A stretch of DNA of 64,000 nucleotides. It comes from Trichuris trichiura. Lineage: Eukaryota > Nematoda > Enoplea > Trichinellida > Trichuridae. The stretch is from contig JBAJFE010000014.1 in assembly GCA_037903355.1 (NCBI GenBank), positions 4,030,001 to 4,094,000 on the forward strand, written 5' to 3'. Positions 11,171-20,450 of the stretch are shown here, piece after piece; within the stretch, counting starts at the first letter, position 1, and every line of letters starts with the position of its first letter. The position numbers were made by a program, and so were the translations under genes. The notes below the pieces were generated by a model. It worked only from the letters and a program-made list of their open reading frames with translations, was not told where the DNA came from and ran no database searches.

Positions 11171-14065
11171 TCAAGTGTCACAACAGGCGCATGTCCGAGC
11201 CTTGCGCACTCGCGACGAACGCTTTAACCTGGCAGGCAGGACCTCGAATTCTCCAATCGGACACGTGGTTAGTGGCTCCTCTTCCCTAGGCATCGACTGG
11301 GCTTTTGGATGGGCGAAGTGGAGAACGAGTTCATCGTCTGAGTCATCTTCAGGCTGCGCTTGTTCGCGTGACTCTTCTGGCTCCAATCGATGACGCAAGT
11401 CTCGCACGTGTCGCGGGATGCCATCAATTTCCACAGCGTGGCGGGAAGGAACTCCTGTCACTGTCCCTCGCTGATACCTGGAGGCGCAACGAGCTTCGGA
11501 AGGCTTCACCCACACCTTCTCTCCAACGACGTAGGGCGCAGGGTCACGGCGATCTTCTTCAGGCAGCTTGTCGACGTCGCGAATCCTCACGTCGTACCGG
11601 TACACTCCGGCAGCCGGCGTCGACGATGCACTGCAATCGTCCCGTGGAGCGACGTTGTAGAGATAGACGGCCTCCAGTATCGAGCATCCCTTTCGCGCGG
11701 CGATTACCTTGACAGACCGATGGCAGCGCTCCGCGATGCCATTACCCGAAGGGACGTATGCACACCTGAAACGCAGTCGCACTCCCCAACGAGCAGCAAA
11801 GGCGGCGAACGATCGGCTTCGGAAGGCAGTGTCATTATCCAAGAGCAACTCTTCGGGAGCCCCTCGCTCGCAGAAGACGCTTTCTAGTTGCTCTATCACG
11901 TCCGCGCTGGTCTGAAGTCTCAGGGGCCGCCACACCGCGAACCGCGAGGGCCCACAATCAATGAGCGTTAAAAACGGTCTTACGCCGCAATGGGTGATGT
12001 CAATCGCCACACGTTGCCAAACGCGTGGAACTTCCAAGGTTCCGCGCTCCCACTTGGCAGGCGGGGGATCAATGGACTGGCACACTTGGCACTTGCTCAC
12101 CACCTGGCGCACCAAGCCCCTGTTTACTGCGGGGTTCGCCCGCCTTACGAAGTAGGACGTTCTCCTCACGCCAGGATGGCCGGCTGCGTGATGCACCGCG
12201 GCAATCAAACGCATGGCCCCTGGGTCGGCGACGGCTGCGCATGCTGGGTTGCTGGGACCGGTCACGGGTGTCATCCATCGTTGAGGCACACGAGTCAACG
12301 AGTCTGCTCGATTGTCCACAGACTTCACGAGTGTGACAGAGAGCTGGAGCGCGTACTCCTCGACCAGAGAGAGCACTGTGCTAATCCGTCGACGAATGAG
12401 CATCTCACCGGCTGCCTTCGTCCGCAGCCGGGCCTTCCCTGACAATCCGTCAGACATCCAGTGGTAGACGGTCGACGAATCGGTCATCAGCTCGATAGTC
12501 TTCATCTTCCAGGAGAGGGCTAGGTTGAGCCCTCGGATGACGGCGTCGAGCTCCGCTAAGTTTATGTGCTGGGCGTCATCCCGGCGCAACCACGACGCGT
12601 CCTCCACGATCGCGCCTCCGACCTCTAACGCCACGCCCAGCGCCAAGCCGCTGGCGTCGACCCATATTCTGGCCGTCTCGCCAGATACGTTCCAAACCCC
12701 TCGGGCCGGGTCGTGCTCCTTCACCCGAGCTGCAATCTCCTCCAAGAGAGGTCTGATCGTTCCACCGTCAATGGGTTCGTCCCAGCTTTTCGTGGCGGCG
12801 TTAGCTGCTCGTTTCACAAACGCAGCAGCCACCCTCAACCACCCGCACACAGGAAGATGGCCCACGAGCTCACCGCAATATGCAAACACCGCTCGGCGAG
12901 TCAGTTGCTGCGGTACGTCGCCTACTGTGTTGCCTCTTGCCCACGTCAGGCGGCCGCGCTCACTGCTGACTTTCAAGCCGAGGACGCGCGCACCGTCCAC
13001 CAAGCGCACGGGAGGCTTGCACTTAAGACCGTAGTGCTCAAGTTCTTCTTCCACACGGCTCGCTGGGACGACGTTCTCATTAACCAATATGTCGTCGATA
13101 TACGCCGACGTCCCTCGTTTAACCGCCGGGTCTTGCGAAAGCACGAAACTGAGGACCGTCTTCATAACCAGGGGGGCTACGTTCAGGCCGAACCCTAGGC
13201 GCGTTAGGCAGTACCTTCGGCCTCTAAATTCCACGGTCTGATAGGGCCACAAGGCCTCGTCCACGCGGACTTGCAGATAAGCATCCTTCAGATCGATCAA
13301 GGCGACGTTGGCACCTTGTCTTCGCCATTGCCGCAGTTTGTCTGCGCACACGTCGGCCGCCGCGGTGAAGGGCTCGATATGAGCGTTCAACTCACGGAAA
13401 TCCATAACTGGGCGGACTTTCTGCTTGTGCCGTTGGACCACCGCCATTAGGGGAATAAGCCCCTTCGCTTGACCGTGGCGACGCGTGTCGTACGGAATGA
13501 GCCATCCCTTCTGGATCCACTTTTCGAGTTCCGTCTCGTACGACGCTCGGACACGCGTGCTCGGTAAGTATTCCTTCACTGAGTTCTTCAAGACGGCCGG
13601 CCCTTCACCGCCCGTCCACTTCCAGGCGGCGGTCCAAACCCGCGTTGACGGGTCAAAAGCTACGGAGAAGTCCCGTTCATCTAGCCGGACCGGGACCACG
13701 CCTGCAGCGCAGACCGGAGTGCTTTCTGAACCAAAGCTCACCCGTGGGCCCTTAGTCACGTGGACCCCTCCAAGGGCTTCTATACCGTTCATTCCAAGGA
13801 TGAAGTCGAAGCCGAGTGGCTTGGCGTCGACTATGATCGCTTCGACGGTAACTCGGCTGCCATCAATCCGCTCCAGGCCTACGACTCCCACGCCTCGGCA
13901 CTCCAGTTCCTTTCCGTCGACTGCCAAGAGACTTACGGGCCTTCTCGTCCACCGCTTGCAACTTCTGACATGGGCCACGCACTTAGAACATCCAGTGTCG
14001 ACTAGCACGTTACGAAGGATGCCGTCGATGCGCAGTCTTGTGGAGGGCAGCGCCTTGGTCAACAT
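11171..14065 (-). CDS. pol: Pol polyprotein (PR-RT-RNaseH-IN) of the LTR retrotransposon
   Basis: One unbroken frame of 964 codons from the ATG at 14065; the same frame is open back to about 14110, so it is likely made by a -1 shift from gag. Domains in order, numbered from that ATG: aspartic protease with DTG at 23-25; reverse transcriptase with the acidic residue in LIDLKDAYLQ near 261 and YIDD at 322-325; RNase H acids near D470, E505, D529 and D584 or D588; integrase with a His-His/Cys-Cys finger near 625-662 and a DDE triad at D689, D743 and E779 (35 residues between the last two). The C-terminus has a small SH3-like IN tail (GEKVWVKPSEARC) and no chromodomain that I can see. All catalytic residues are present, so the copy looks coding-competent. 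Confidence 0.93.
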   Translation of the reverse strand: MLTKALPSTRLRIDGILRNVLVDTGCSKCVAHVRSCKRWTRRPVSLLAVDGKELECRGVGVVGLERIDGSRVTVEAIIVDAKPLGFDFILGMNGIEALGGVHVTKGPRVSFGSESTPVCAAGVVPVRLDERDFSVAFDPSTRVWTAAWKWTGGEGPAVLKNSVKEYLPSTRVRASYETELEKWIQKGWLIPYDTRRHGQAKGLIPLMAVVQRHKQKVRPVMDFRELNAHIEPFTAAADVCADKLRQWRRQGANVALIDLKDAYLQVRVDEALWPYQTVEFRGRRYCLTRLGFGLNVAPLVMKTVLSFVLSQDPAVKRGTSAYIDDILVNENVVPASRVEEELEHYGLKCKPPVRLVDGARVLGLKVSSERGRLTWARGNTVGDVPQQLTRRAVFAYCGELVGHLPVCGWLRVAAAFVKRAANAATKSWDEPIDGGTIRPLLEEIAARVKEHDPARGVWNVSGETARIWVDASGLALGVALEVGGAIVEDASWLRRDDAQHINLAELDAVIRGLNLALSWKMKTIELMTDSSTVYHWMSDGLSGKARLRTKAAGEMLIRRRISTVLSLVEEYALQLSVTLVKSVDNRADSLTRVPQRWMTPVTGPSNPACAAVADPGAMRLIAAVHHAAGHPGVRRTSYFVRRANPAVNRGLVRQVVSKCQVCQSIDPPPAKWERGTLEVPRVWQRVAIDITHCGVRPFLTLIDCGPSRFAVWRPLRLQTSADVIEQLESVFCERGAPEELLLDNDTAFRSRSFAAFAARWGVRLRFRCAYVPSGNGIAERCHRSVKVIAARKGCSILEAVYLYNVAPRDDCSASSTPAAGVYRYDVRIRDVDKLPEEDRRDPAPYVVGEKVWVKPSEARCASRYQRGTVTGVPSRHAVEIDGIPRHVRDLRHRLEPEESREQAQPEDDSDDELVLHFAHPKAQSMPREEEPLTTCPIGEFEVLPARLKRSSRVRKARTCACCDT

Positions 14066-14094
14066 CGGTAGGGGGAGTAGGCTGGCGCTGACGC

Positions 14095-14880
14095 CTACTC
14101 CCCGTGGGCGTTTCCCTGGTTGCCGACATCGGCGGCCTCTGAAGCGTCGCGACGGCGACCTTGTCGCCCTCTCCGGCGAGCGTGCGCCCTCGGCGGCTCA
14201 CCGGCGTCCGGGCTCTGGCGCGGAGTCGGGCAATCTCTAGCAAAATGACCCAGTCCACCGCAGGAGAAGCATTTTTGCGCCAGACGGACTTGCTGCGGCC
14301 TCCGCCTCCGCTCCGCAGCTCCCAGGCAGGCGTCGCTCAAGCCCATCGGGAAGTCGTCCTTCAGCACAGCGCGGGCTCGGCCGACGATGTCCTCCAAGCT
14401 TAGGCTCTCCAGGCGTGAACCCACACGAAGCAGCTGGCGGATGCTCCCTGGCAGTCCGGCGACAAAGGCACAGGCCAGTGCCTTTTCCGACACACCACCG
14501 AAGAGACTCGCAAGTCTTCGCAAATCCGCCAAAAATGAATCTGGCTGTTCGTCCGGCTTCAGCTTCCTTGAGACGAACCGCTCATAGGCAACGAAGGAGT
14601 CCACCTCGAATGCCGCCCTCAGCGCGTCTTTAACCTTGACAGCGTCCCTCTGGTGCTCAAGCGGAAGCTGGCTATACACGGCGAAGGCGCTACCAGCCAG
14701 TCGCAGCGGTATGACGCTCGTAACATCGTTGATTCCTCGGATCCGGCACACCAGCTCGAGCTTGTCGAGCCATTCGGAAATCGGTTGATTCGACGAGCCG
14801 TCATATTCAGGAATGAGTCTCACGTCAAGGGAAGCATCGGTCTGCCGGGGCTCAGTCTTTGCTTCTGTGGAGGCATCCAT
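14095..14880 (-). CDS. gag: Gag of the LTR retrotransposon
   Basis: The frame encodes 261 residues from the ATG at 14880, 27 bases inside the 5' LTR. It has a Gag-like helical capsid region (PISEWLDKLELVCR, FVSRKLKPDEQPDSFLADLR) and one CCHC zinc knuckle at about residues 204-217 (CFSCGGLGHFARDC), followed by an Arg-rich tail for nucleic-acid binding. The product would form the virus-like particle and package the RNA. The same frame is open further 5' into the LTR, so a longer start cannot be excluded. The 3' end contains a GGGAAAC slip site that would move ribosomes into pol. Confidence 0.9.
   Translation of the reverse strand: MDASTEAKTEPRQTDASLDVRLIPEYDGSSNQPISEWLDKLELVCRIRGINDVTSVIPLRLAGSAFAVYSQLPLEHQRDAVKVKDALRAAFEVDSFVAYERFVSRKLKPDEQPDSFLADLRRLASLFGGVSEKALACAFVAGLPGSIRQLLRVGSRLESLSLEDIVGRARAVLKDDFPMGLSDACLGAAERRRRPQQVRLAQKCFSCGGLGHFARDCPTPRQSPDAGEPPRAHARRRGRQGRRRDASEAADVGNQGNAHGE
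14110..14116 (-). promoter_or_regulatory. Putative -1 ribosomal frameshift site (gag-pol)
   Basis: On the minus strand the heptamer is GGGAAAC, split as G GGA AAC in the gag frame, the canonical X XXY YYZ slip sequence. After a -1 slip the next codons run into the pol frame without a stop down to and through 14065. The gag stop follows five codons later at 14095. I did not establish a downstream pseudoknot. Confidence 0.65.
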
Positions 14881-14907
14881 TCCGTTAGGCTCCGAGCCTC
14901 GATAGCT

Positions 14908-15200
14908 TGTAAAAAACCCAGTGGCAAGCTCACACAGAAATACGTTACCAAACCCTTTACTTTCGACACGACAGCTTGCACACCATACAGCCGACCGGCA
15001 GCAAGCACAAACGAACAACGACGTTGTCTCTCTTTGCCTGGCCTGCGCGTTAGTCAGATCACTGGCACAGAGCCAAGGATCAGCGGCTGGCGCTCGCGTC
15101 CGGCGGCGTCGCAAATGTTTACGCTCCTGCCTGAGCGATACGCCCTCGCGAACGCCTGGCGCCCGCTTTGGGCTCGCGGACGTGCGCAGGCTCCGCTACA
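14908..15200 (-). repeat. 5' LTR of the retrotransposon
   Basis: The 293-bp repeat begins TGTAGC at 15200 and ends TTTACA at 14908 on the minus strand. It carries the element's promoter by function. An open frame runs from inside this LTR (from 15114) straight into gag, so the gag leader could be longer than the ATG at 14880 suggests. Confidence 0.95.
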
Positions 15201-15300
15201 GCATAGGATCTATAATGCAAATAGGATTGAACTTCATTTTTTGGCTTCTTTTTGTACGGATTTTCCATGTCCCCGTTGAAAAACTTTTATTAATAAATTG

Positions 15301-15347
15301 TCCGTAGCTTTCGGGTCCGAACTTGACCCGTCATCAGCGGTCTAAGG
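15301..15347 (-). ncRNA. Hammerhead-ribozyme-like motif, Penelope insertion 1, left arm
   Basis: On the minus strand the core is CTGATGA (15331-15337), a GGGTC/GACCC stem, and GAAA followed by a GC-rich, nearly self-complementary stem. This is the order of a hammerhead core (CUGANGA, stem II, GAAA, stem III). One extra C sits between the core and stem II. Hammerhead motifs in terminal repeats of Penelope-like elements are known from the literature. Cleavage is not shown. Confidence 0.55.
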
Positions 15348-15476
15348 ATTGACGTATGAATAAAGTGCACCTAGTAACGTGCAAGGTGTATAGCTGTTTA
15401 AAGGCCAGTGTTTTAAAGTGGGCCTTGTAGTTCTTTTCTCTTTGTCTGTCAGCAGTTCGAGCGGGTGTATCCAATT

Positions 15477-15780
15477 TTAGTTGAGCGAGCAACAATTCGA
15501 GCGGGTTACAATATTCGTCCATATTTCATTTATTTCCGCTCCTTTATCTCGGTTGTAGGTTGTGTTGTTTCTAATATACAGAGCTTCCTTAGTTTTTCGT
15601 AAGCGTGCATTCTTTTCATAACATAAAACTTTTGCGCCAAGGCTTAGATTGCAATGTGAGGCGTGTTCCACAACAGCCGAGGCTAGTATTGCCTTCTCCA
15701 TGGTGATCCTTGGGTCTGATATTGGTCTTCCACGTTGTCTTGTGTGGTTGTTGCCGTTGCTGAGAATGTTTTTAGCGTTG
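15477..15780 (-). pseudogene. Penelope endonuclease C-terminal fragment
   Basis: The minus strand reads SAVVEHASHCNLSLGAKVL, YEKNARLRKTKEALYIRNN and NEIWTNIVTRSNCCS. This matches the C-terminal end after the GIY-YIG domain in the fuller copies (AEHATQCNQTLNPKVLCYEK, IKEALYIR, SEIWTNIV). Reverse transcriptase and GIY-YIG are absent by 5' truncation. The right arm holds the same segment with extra damage. Confidence 0.85.
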
Positions 15781-16090
15781 TTATAAGTGGTTAACCCCTT
15801 TATGTGAAGTTTTATGTTATGAAAAGAATGTACGCTTAAGAAAAATTAAGGAAGCTCTGTATATTAGAAACAACACAACCTACAACTGAGATAAAGGAGC
15901 GGAAATAAATGAAATATGGACGAATATTGTAACCTGCTCGAATTGTTGCTCGCTAAACTAAAATTGGATACACCCGCTCGAACTGCTGACAGACGAAGAG
16001 AAAAGAACTACAAGGCCTGCTTTAAAACACTTGCCTTTAAACAGCTATACACCTTGCACGTTACTAGTGCACTTTATTCATACGCCAATC

Positions 16091-16140
16091 CTTAGACCGC
16101 TGATGACGGGTCAAGTTTGGACCCGAAAGCTACGGACAAT
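16091..16140 (+). ncRNA. Hammerhead-ribozyme-like motif, Penelope insertion 1, right arm
   Basis: CTGATGA at 16100-16106, a GGGTC/GACCC stem, and GAAA at 16125-16128, then GCTACGG. It mirrors the motif at 15301-15347 and points outward on the other side of the palindrome. Confidence 0.55.
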
Positions 16141-16252
16141 TTATTAATAAAAGTTTTTCAACGGGACATGGAAAATCCGTACAAAAAGAAGCCAAAAAAT
16201 GAAATTATTTAGTCCCGTACGAAGACACTATATCTTCAATAGGATTGAACTT

Positions 16253-16855
16253 GAAAATATAAGGCGTATGATGAGAGAATATGAAGCGGGACATGCAACG
16301 CAGACAGTAGTGTTCCTGACCTGCCGTGAAAGAAGAAACTTCTGTGTTGTTTACTTACATGGGATCTTTCATTCCCCAACGCTAACTTTACTTGACCCAA
16401 GCAACTTTTTCTGTTCTCACCCTCTAAGAGACCTGTGCTTTTTAGGGCTCAAAAAGGAGTACGGCCGGGCTCTGAAAGCTATGCTGGTTTTGAATTCATT
16501 TTTTCAGTTCAAAAGAGTAATTCCTTTGCCCCTATTATAAGGTGCACAGTCAAGAAGGCGTTAAAGGGTGCGCCTTATCAGCAGTACCATAAGGGAATGG
16601 GAATTCATTAAGTTGTCATCCTTTCTTATCTTTGGATCTATTTCGCTAAAGCCAGGGCTTGGATCTCCAGAAAGCTCTGACTTCTTTTGAAGATTACCAT
16701 TTCATTAAACAGACTTATCATAACTTTCACGATGAAGAGATATTTGCCCTTTACATGGCAGACTAAGTTCAAGCGCTTATCTATACTTCAGTTGACTGTC
16801 GATGGCTCTCTTTACGGTCTGTGCTTGGAAGAGTGAGTTTTAACAAATTCCAAGT
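16253..16855. other. Spacer between two Penelope insertions
   Basis: No gene recognised. The open frame across 16199-16540 begins inside the Penelope tail and has no similarity I can name. Confidence 0.4.
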
Positions 16856-16919
16856 TCAAAGTAGACTTGTATAATGCAAAACTTTATTACGGAATAGAGT
16901 CCCGTTTTATGCGTGCTAA

Positions 16920-16964
16920 CTCCGGAGCTTTCGGGTCAACTGAGACCCGTCTTCAGCGGTTCTA
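16920..16964 (-). ncRNA. Hammerhead-ribozyme-like motif, Penelope insertion 2, left arm
   Basis: Minus strand: CTGAAGA (16950-16956), stem GGGTC/GACCC with a TCAGTT loop, then GAAA (16929-16932) and the self-complementary CTCCGGAG. The core matches CUGANGA with N = A. Confidence 0.55.
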
Positions 16965-17244
16965 AATTATGGATATAAATTGTACGCGTGACTTCAGTCT
17001 TCTGTCGTTTCTATGTTTTAAAGCGGGTGTTTTAAAGTTCACTGTTGGTGGGTTTTAATAAAATTGTGTCTATCCGTTGTCTTCTCGTGTATTATATAGC
17101 TGGTGGTGTTGTTGGTGTCTGTTGATTGTCTTTGAATATTTTCTTCCATTGTTCATTCTTGTTTTGTCCATTGTTTGCGTGTTCCGTAAGTGTCTGTTTC
17201 TTTTTGTTTGTATAGCATGTAATTTGTCCGTTTTTGCATTTCCT

Positions 17245-18230
17245 TCATGTGCAGTAATTCTTTCTTCCTTCACTTGTTCCATGCGTTCTTATATCACGTC
17301 CATTTATTGAGCAGCAGTCGTAACGCATCACGATATTTGTCCAAATTTCACTTACGTCTGCACCTTGGTCGCGGTTGTAAGTTTGGCTCTGTCTTATGTA
17401 TAGGGCTTCTTTGATTCTTCTTAATCGTAAGTTCTTTTCATAACATAAGACTTTTAGGTTGAGTGTCTGATTACATTGTGTGGCATGTTCTGCCACAGCA
17501 GAGGGCTGTTTGACTTTCTCCATGGTGATTATCAGGTTTGATATTGGTCTTCCTCTTTGTGCGGTTCCATAGCTACTGCTATTGAGCATGGCCTTTGCAT
17601 TATTGTAACTTGTAAGCTTTTTAAAGTGTTGGTTAAATCTGTGTTCCAACGTGTTGCCCGTTTCGCCAATATAAATTCCTGAGCAAGAGCATTCGACCGC
17701 GTATACTAATCCTGTCTTTTTGTTTGCTGGGATTTTTGTTTCGTCCGTGCGAAGAATTGATCTGAGGTTAGGGGAGCTCTTGAAAAAAACTCTGAAACCT
17801 AATGTTCTTCCTAACCGGATAATTTTTCTCCTAAGCTTGCTACATAGGGAATAACTAAGCATGTGTAACACTTCTCCGTGTACAACTTTTTACTCCTTCG
17901 CAACACACGTATATCAACCGAACGCAACCAGTTGTCTCCGTGTCTCTCTCTCTGTCTACCGTGTCCCCTTCTGTAATCTTTAGGTCCCAACATATGCACT
18001 TCTATTACGCCTACATAACTCTCTGCTCTTCGCAACTGCTACACATGGATAGTGCGAACCGTTTTCTGCACTAGATTCACGTTTGCGAAGCTTGAAGTTG
18101 AGCACTTGGCTAATAAAGGATTTAGGATACCCGTTTTTGTAGAAAATTTTTTGAATGTAGTTGAACTGTGGCTGAAGGTATTCGGGACTGCATAATTTGA
18201 TTGCTCGGTCGATCATTCCCGAGAGAATAC
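17245..18230 (-). pseudogene. Penelope RT C-terminal part plus GIY-YIG endonuclease, left arm
   Basis: The frame starts at the junction with SGMIDRAIKLCSPEYLQP, the thumb region of the reverse transcriptase, so the catalytic YVDD is missing. After an insertion near 17875-18045 it resumes (17871 down to 17245) with FFKSSPNLRSILRTDETK, VYAVECSCSGIYIGETG and LEHRFNQHFKKL, a full GIY-YIG domain with its Arg, and the Cys/His-containing C-terminus. The endonuclease half could still be read as one frame, but without RT it cannot mobilise itself. Confidence 0.85.
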
Positions 18231-19252
18231 CACGCTGGAAAGGAAGAACAATTTTTACAATTCCTCAACAACATCCGCCTGAACCAAATCGTTTTCACAA
18301 TGGAAAAAGAAGATAACAACGCCCTACCCTTTCTAGACGCTTTAATTATTCGCACAAACGAGGGGCTAAAAACCAGAGTATATAAAAAACCCACCCACAC
18401 GGATCAGTACCTCAACTTTTCATCACATCACCCCAGATCAGTAATGCGTTGTATCCTCTCCGGAATGATAGACCGAGCTATCAATTTATGCAGTCCTGAA
18501 TATCTTCAACCAGAGTTCAACTACATTCGAAAAATTTTCTACAAGAACGGGTATCCCAGGTCCTTTATTAGCCAAGTGTTCAACTAAAGCTTCGCAAACG
18601 TGAATCTAGTGCAGAAAACGCTTCGCACCAGCCTTGCTTAGTTATTCCCTATGTGGCAAGCTTAGGAGAAAAAATCACCCGGTTAGGAAAAACATTAAGT
18701 TTCAGAGTCTTCTTCAAGAGCTCCACCAACCTCAGATCAATTCTTCGCTCAGACAAAACAAAAATCCCAGCAAACAAGAAGACAGGATTAGTATACGCAG
18801 TCGAATGCTCTTGCTCAGGAATTTATATTGGCGAAACGGGGAACACCCTGGAACATAGACTTAATGAGCACTTAAAAAAGCTCACAAGTTACAATAATGC
18901 GAAGGCCATGCTCAATAGCAGTCGCTATGGAACCGCACAAAGAGGAAGACCCATATCAAACCCGATAATCACCATGGAAAAAGCCAAACAGGCCTCTGAT
19001 GTGGCAGAACATGCCACACAATGTAACCAGACACTCAACCCAAAAGTCTTATGTTATGAAAAGAACTTACGATTAAGAAGAATCAAAGAAGCCCTACACA
19101 TAAGACAGGACCAAACTTACAACCGCGACCAAAGTGCAGACGTAAGTGAAATTTGGACAAATATCGTGATGCGTTACGACTGCTGCTCAATAAATAGACG
19201 TGATACAAGAACACGTGGAGCACGTGAAAGAAGAAATAACCACCGTACATGA
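18231..19252 (+). pseudogene. Penelope RT C-terminal part plus GIY-YIG endonuclease, right arm
   Basis: The copy starts inside RT just after the catalytic site (AGKEEQFLQFLNN, then PFLDALIIRTNEGLKTRVYK) and runs to 18587, where a frameshift breaks it. From 18653 the frame continues with LRSILRSDKTK, VYAVECSCSGIYIGETG, LEHRLNEHLKKL and the C-terminal CNQTLNPKVLCYEK. It extends further 5' than the left arm. GIY-YIG residues are intact, but the RT active site is lost. Confidence 0.87.
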
Positions 19253-19518
19253 AAGAAATGCAAAAACGGACAAATTACATGCTATACAAACAAAAAGAAA
19301 CAGACACTTACGGAACACGCAAACAATGGACAAAACAAGAATGAACAATGGAAGAAAATATTCAAAGACAATCAACAGACACCAACAACACCACCAGCTA
19401 TATAATACACGAGAAGACAACGGATAGACACAATTTTATTAAAAACCACCAACAGAGAACTTTAAAACATAGAAACGACAGAAGACTGAAGTCACGCGTA
19501 CAATTTATATCCATAATT

Positions 19519-19562
19519 TAGAACCGCTTAAGACGGGTCTCGGTTGACCCGAAAGCTCCGGA
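19519..19562 (+). ncRNA. Mutated hammerhead-like motif, Penelope insertion 2, right arm
   Basis: The mirror copy of 16920-16964, but its core reads CTTAAGA: the conserved G5 is T. The stem and GAAA are kept. This copy should not cleave if the motif is a true hammerhead. Confidence 0.5.
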
Positions 19563-19663
19563 GTTAGCACGCATAAAACGGGACTCTATTCCGTAATAAA
19601 GTTTTGCATTAAGAAAACACACGCTCCCGTACCTAGAAACCTCATTTTCAAGTAGACTTGTAT

Positions 19664-20359
19664 GTGTTTATTGGTAACAAATAGTACGCTGTTGCAGACT
19701 AGTTTGTGCATTATTAAAAAAATCTAACTTGGTCTTCAATGTTTCAACAGTTCCATGCTGCTTAATTCGTCTGCGTGTTCGAAATTACTGAAAAAGTTTT
19801 CGTTACCAATGGAAAGAAATCGCGCATAAGCAGAAATGCACTGTTCAAAGAAGAAGCGTGTTTACTCACGTGAACCACCAAAAACAGGACTCATGAAATA
19901 AACCCAGGTTTACTACAGGTGGGAAGATGGAAACCAGAAATCGGGAAAATGCAGTAAAGCATTTAACTCAAGAACATTTAAGTCGGAACCAGCAGTACAA
20001 GTAACCAACTACGAAATGTTTGCAAGCTGAAACCGAGTTGAGTGAGAACCACGCAACAGAATGCGAATTGAAAAACGCAGACGTGAGAAATGTTTCGTTG
20101 CCATGGGTATTTCAATGGAGAACTGCTTCCAAAACAGAAATACAGCCTATTTAAGGTCGTAAAATCATCAAAAAATCCATCGTTTCATCGCAAAGCCCGC
20201 TGCAATGGCAGCAATAAACCCTTACTTATTATATGGAAATGTAAAGCGATAATTCGATGGTTTTTTGACAGAATGCAGCAGCTACAAAATAAAAATTTCT
20301 GGCCCCTCCTGCTTTTAGAAAGTTTCCTCAGTTACTTTTTTCTGGCAGTATATCGCCTG
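19664..20359. other. Intergenic stretch, nothing recognised
   Basis: No conserved coding signal, structured RNA or named repeat that I can identify. Confidence 0.4.
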
Positions 20360-20364
20360 CACTT

Positions 20365-20450
20365 GCCGTTTCGGGTCTTTCACCGCCGCCCCCGGAAGTG
20401 CAGGCGGCAACATCAAAACGGATTAAGTGGGATTAAGAGAACAATGGAGC
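20365..20450. repeat. Solo Merlin-like terminus
   Basis: GGGTCTTTCACCGCCGC, then CGGAAGTGCAGGCGGCAACATC and GATTAAGTGGGA. It resembles the left end of the Merlin element at 46477 (GGGTCTTTGTTCCCACGGC, then GGCGGCAACATC and GATCAAGTGGGA). No transposase is attached here, so it is an end fragment or a short non-autonomous relative. Confidence 0.55.

Larger units (their letters stand above)
10866..15200 (-). mobile_element. Complete Ty3/gypsy-like LTR retrotransposon
   Basis: A full element lies on the minus strand. Its two LTRs (10866-11156 and 14908-15200) both run TGTAGC...TTTACA. They are flanked outside by the same 5 bp, GCATA, at 10861-10865 and 15201-15205, the target duplication expected for this superfamily. 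Inside are gag, then pol in the order protease, reverse transcriptase, RNase H, integrase, and a polypurine tract next to the 3' LTR. The LTRs differ by one substitution and one 2-bp indel that I can see, so insertion was recent. The element is clearly richer in G and C than its surroundings. No env-like frame is present. The primer site after the 5' LTR is not a standard TGG start. Confidence 0.95.
15235..16237. mobile_element. Composite palindromic Penelope-like insertion 1
   Basis: Two truncated Penelope-like copies lie head to head. The left arm (about 15235-15700) is on the minus strand and the right arm (about 15815-16200) on the plus strand. Each holds the C-terminal end of the endonuclease frame, then an untranslated stretch, a hammerhead-like motif and the terminal repeat. 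The right side alone carries an extra tail (TCCCGTACGAAGACAC... to 16237). The unit is flanked by the direct repeat AATAGGATTGAACTT at 15220-15234 and 16238-16252, a target duplication of 15 bp. It sits only 14 bp from the target duplication of the LTR element. Confidence 0.85.
16873..19649. mobile_element. Composite palindromic Penelope-like insertion 2
   Basis: The largest palindrome in the window. A minus-strand copy (16873 to about 18230) and a plus-strand copy (about 18231 to 19613) abut with almost no spacer. They are truncated at different points of the RT frame. Both outer ends carry the same terminal repeat (CGGGACTCTATTCCG... and its complement) with a hammerhead-like motif. A tail of about 35 bp (AAGAAAACACACG... 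to 19649) is present only on the right. The direct repeat AAGTAGACTTGTAT flanks the unit at about 16859-16872 and 19650-19663. The minus arm has an extra stretch of about 170 bp near 17875-18045. Confidence 0.88.

Noticed and set aside
12025..14240. Several long plus-strand open frames opposite pol
   Set aside because: They are antisense shadows of the GC-rich pol and gag frames, with no family similarity.
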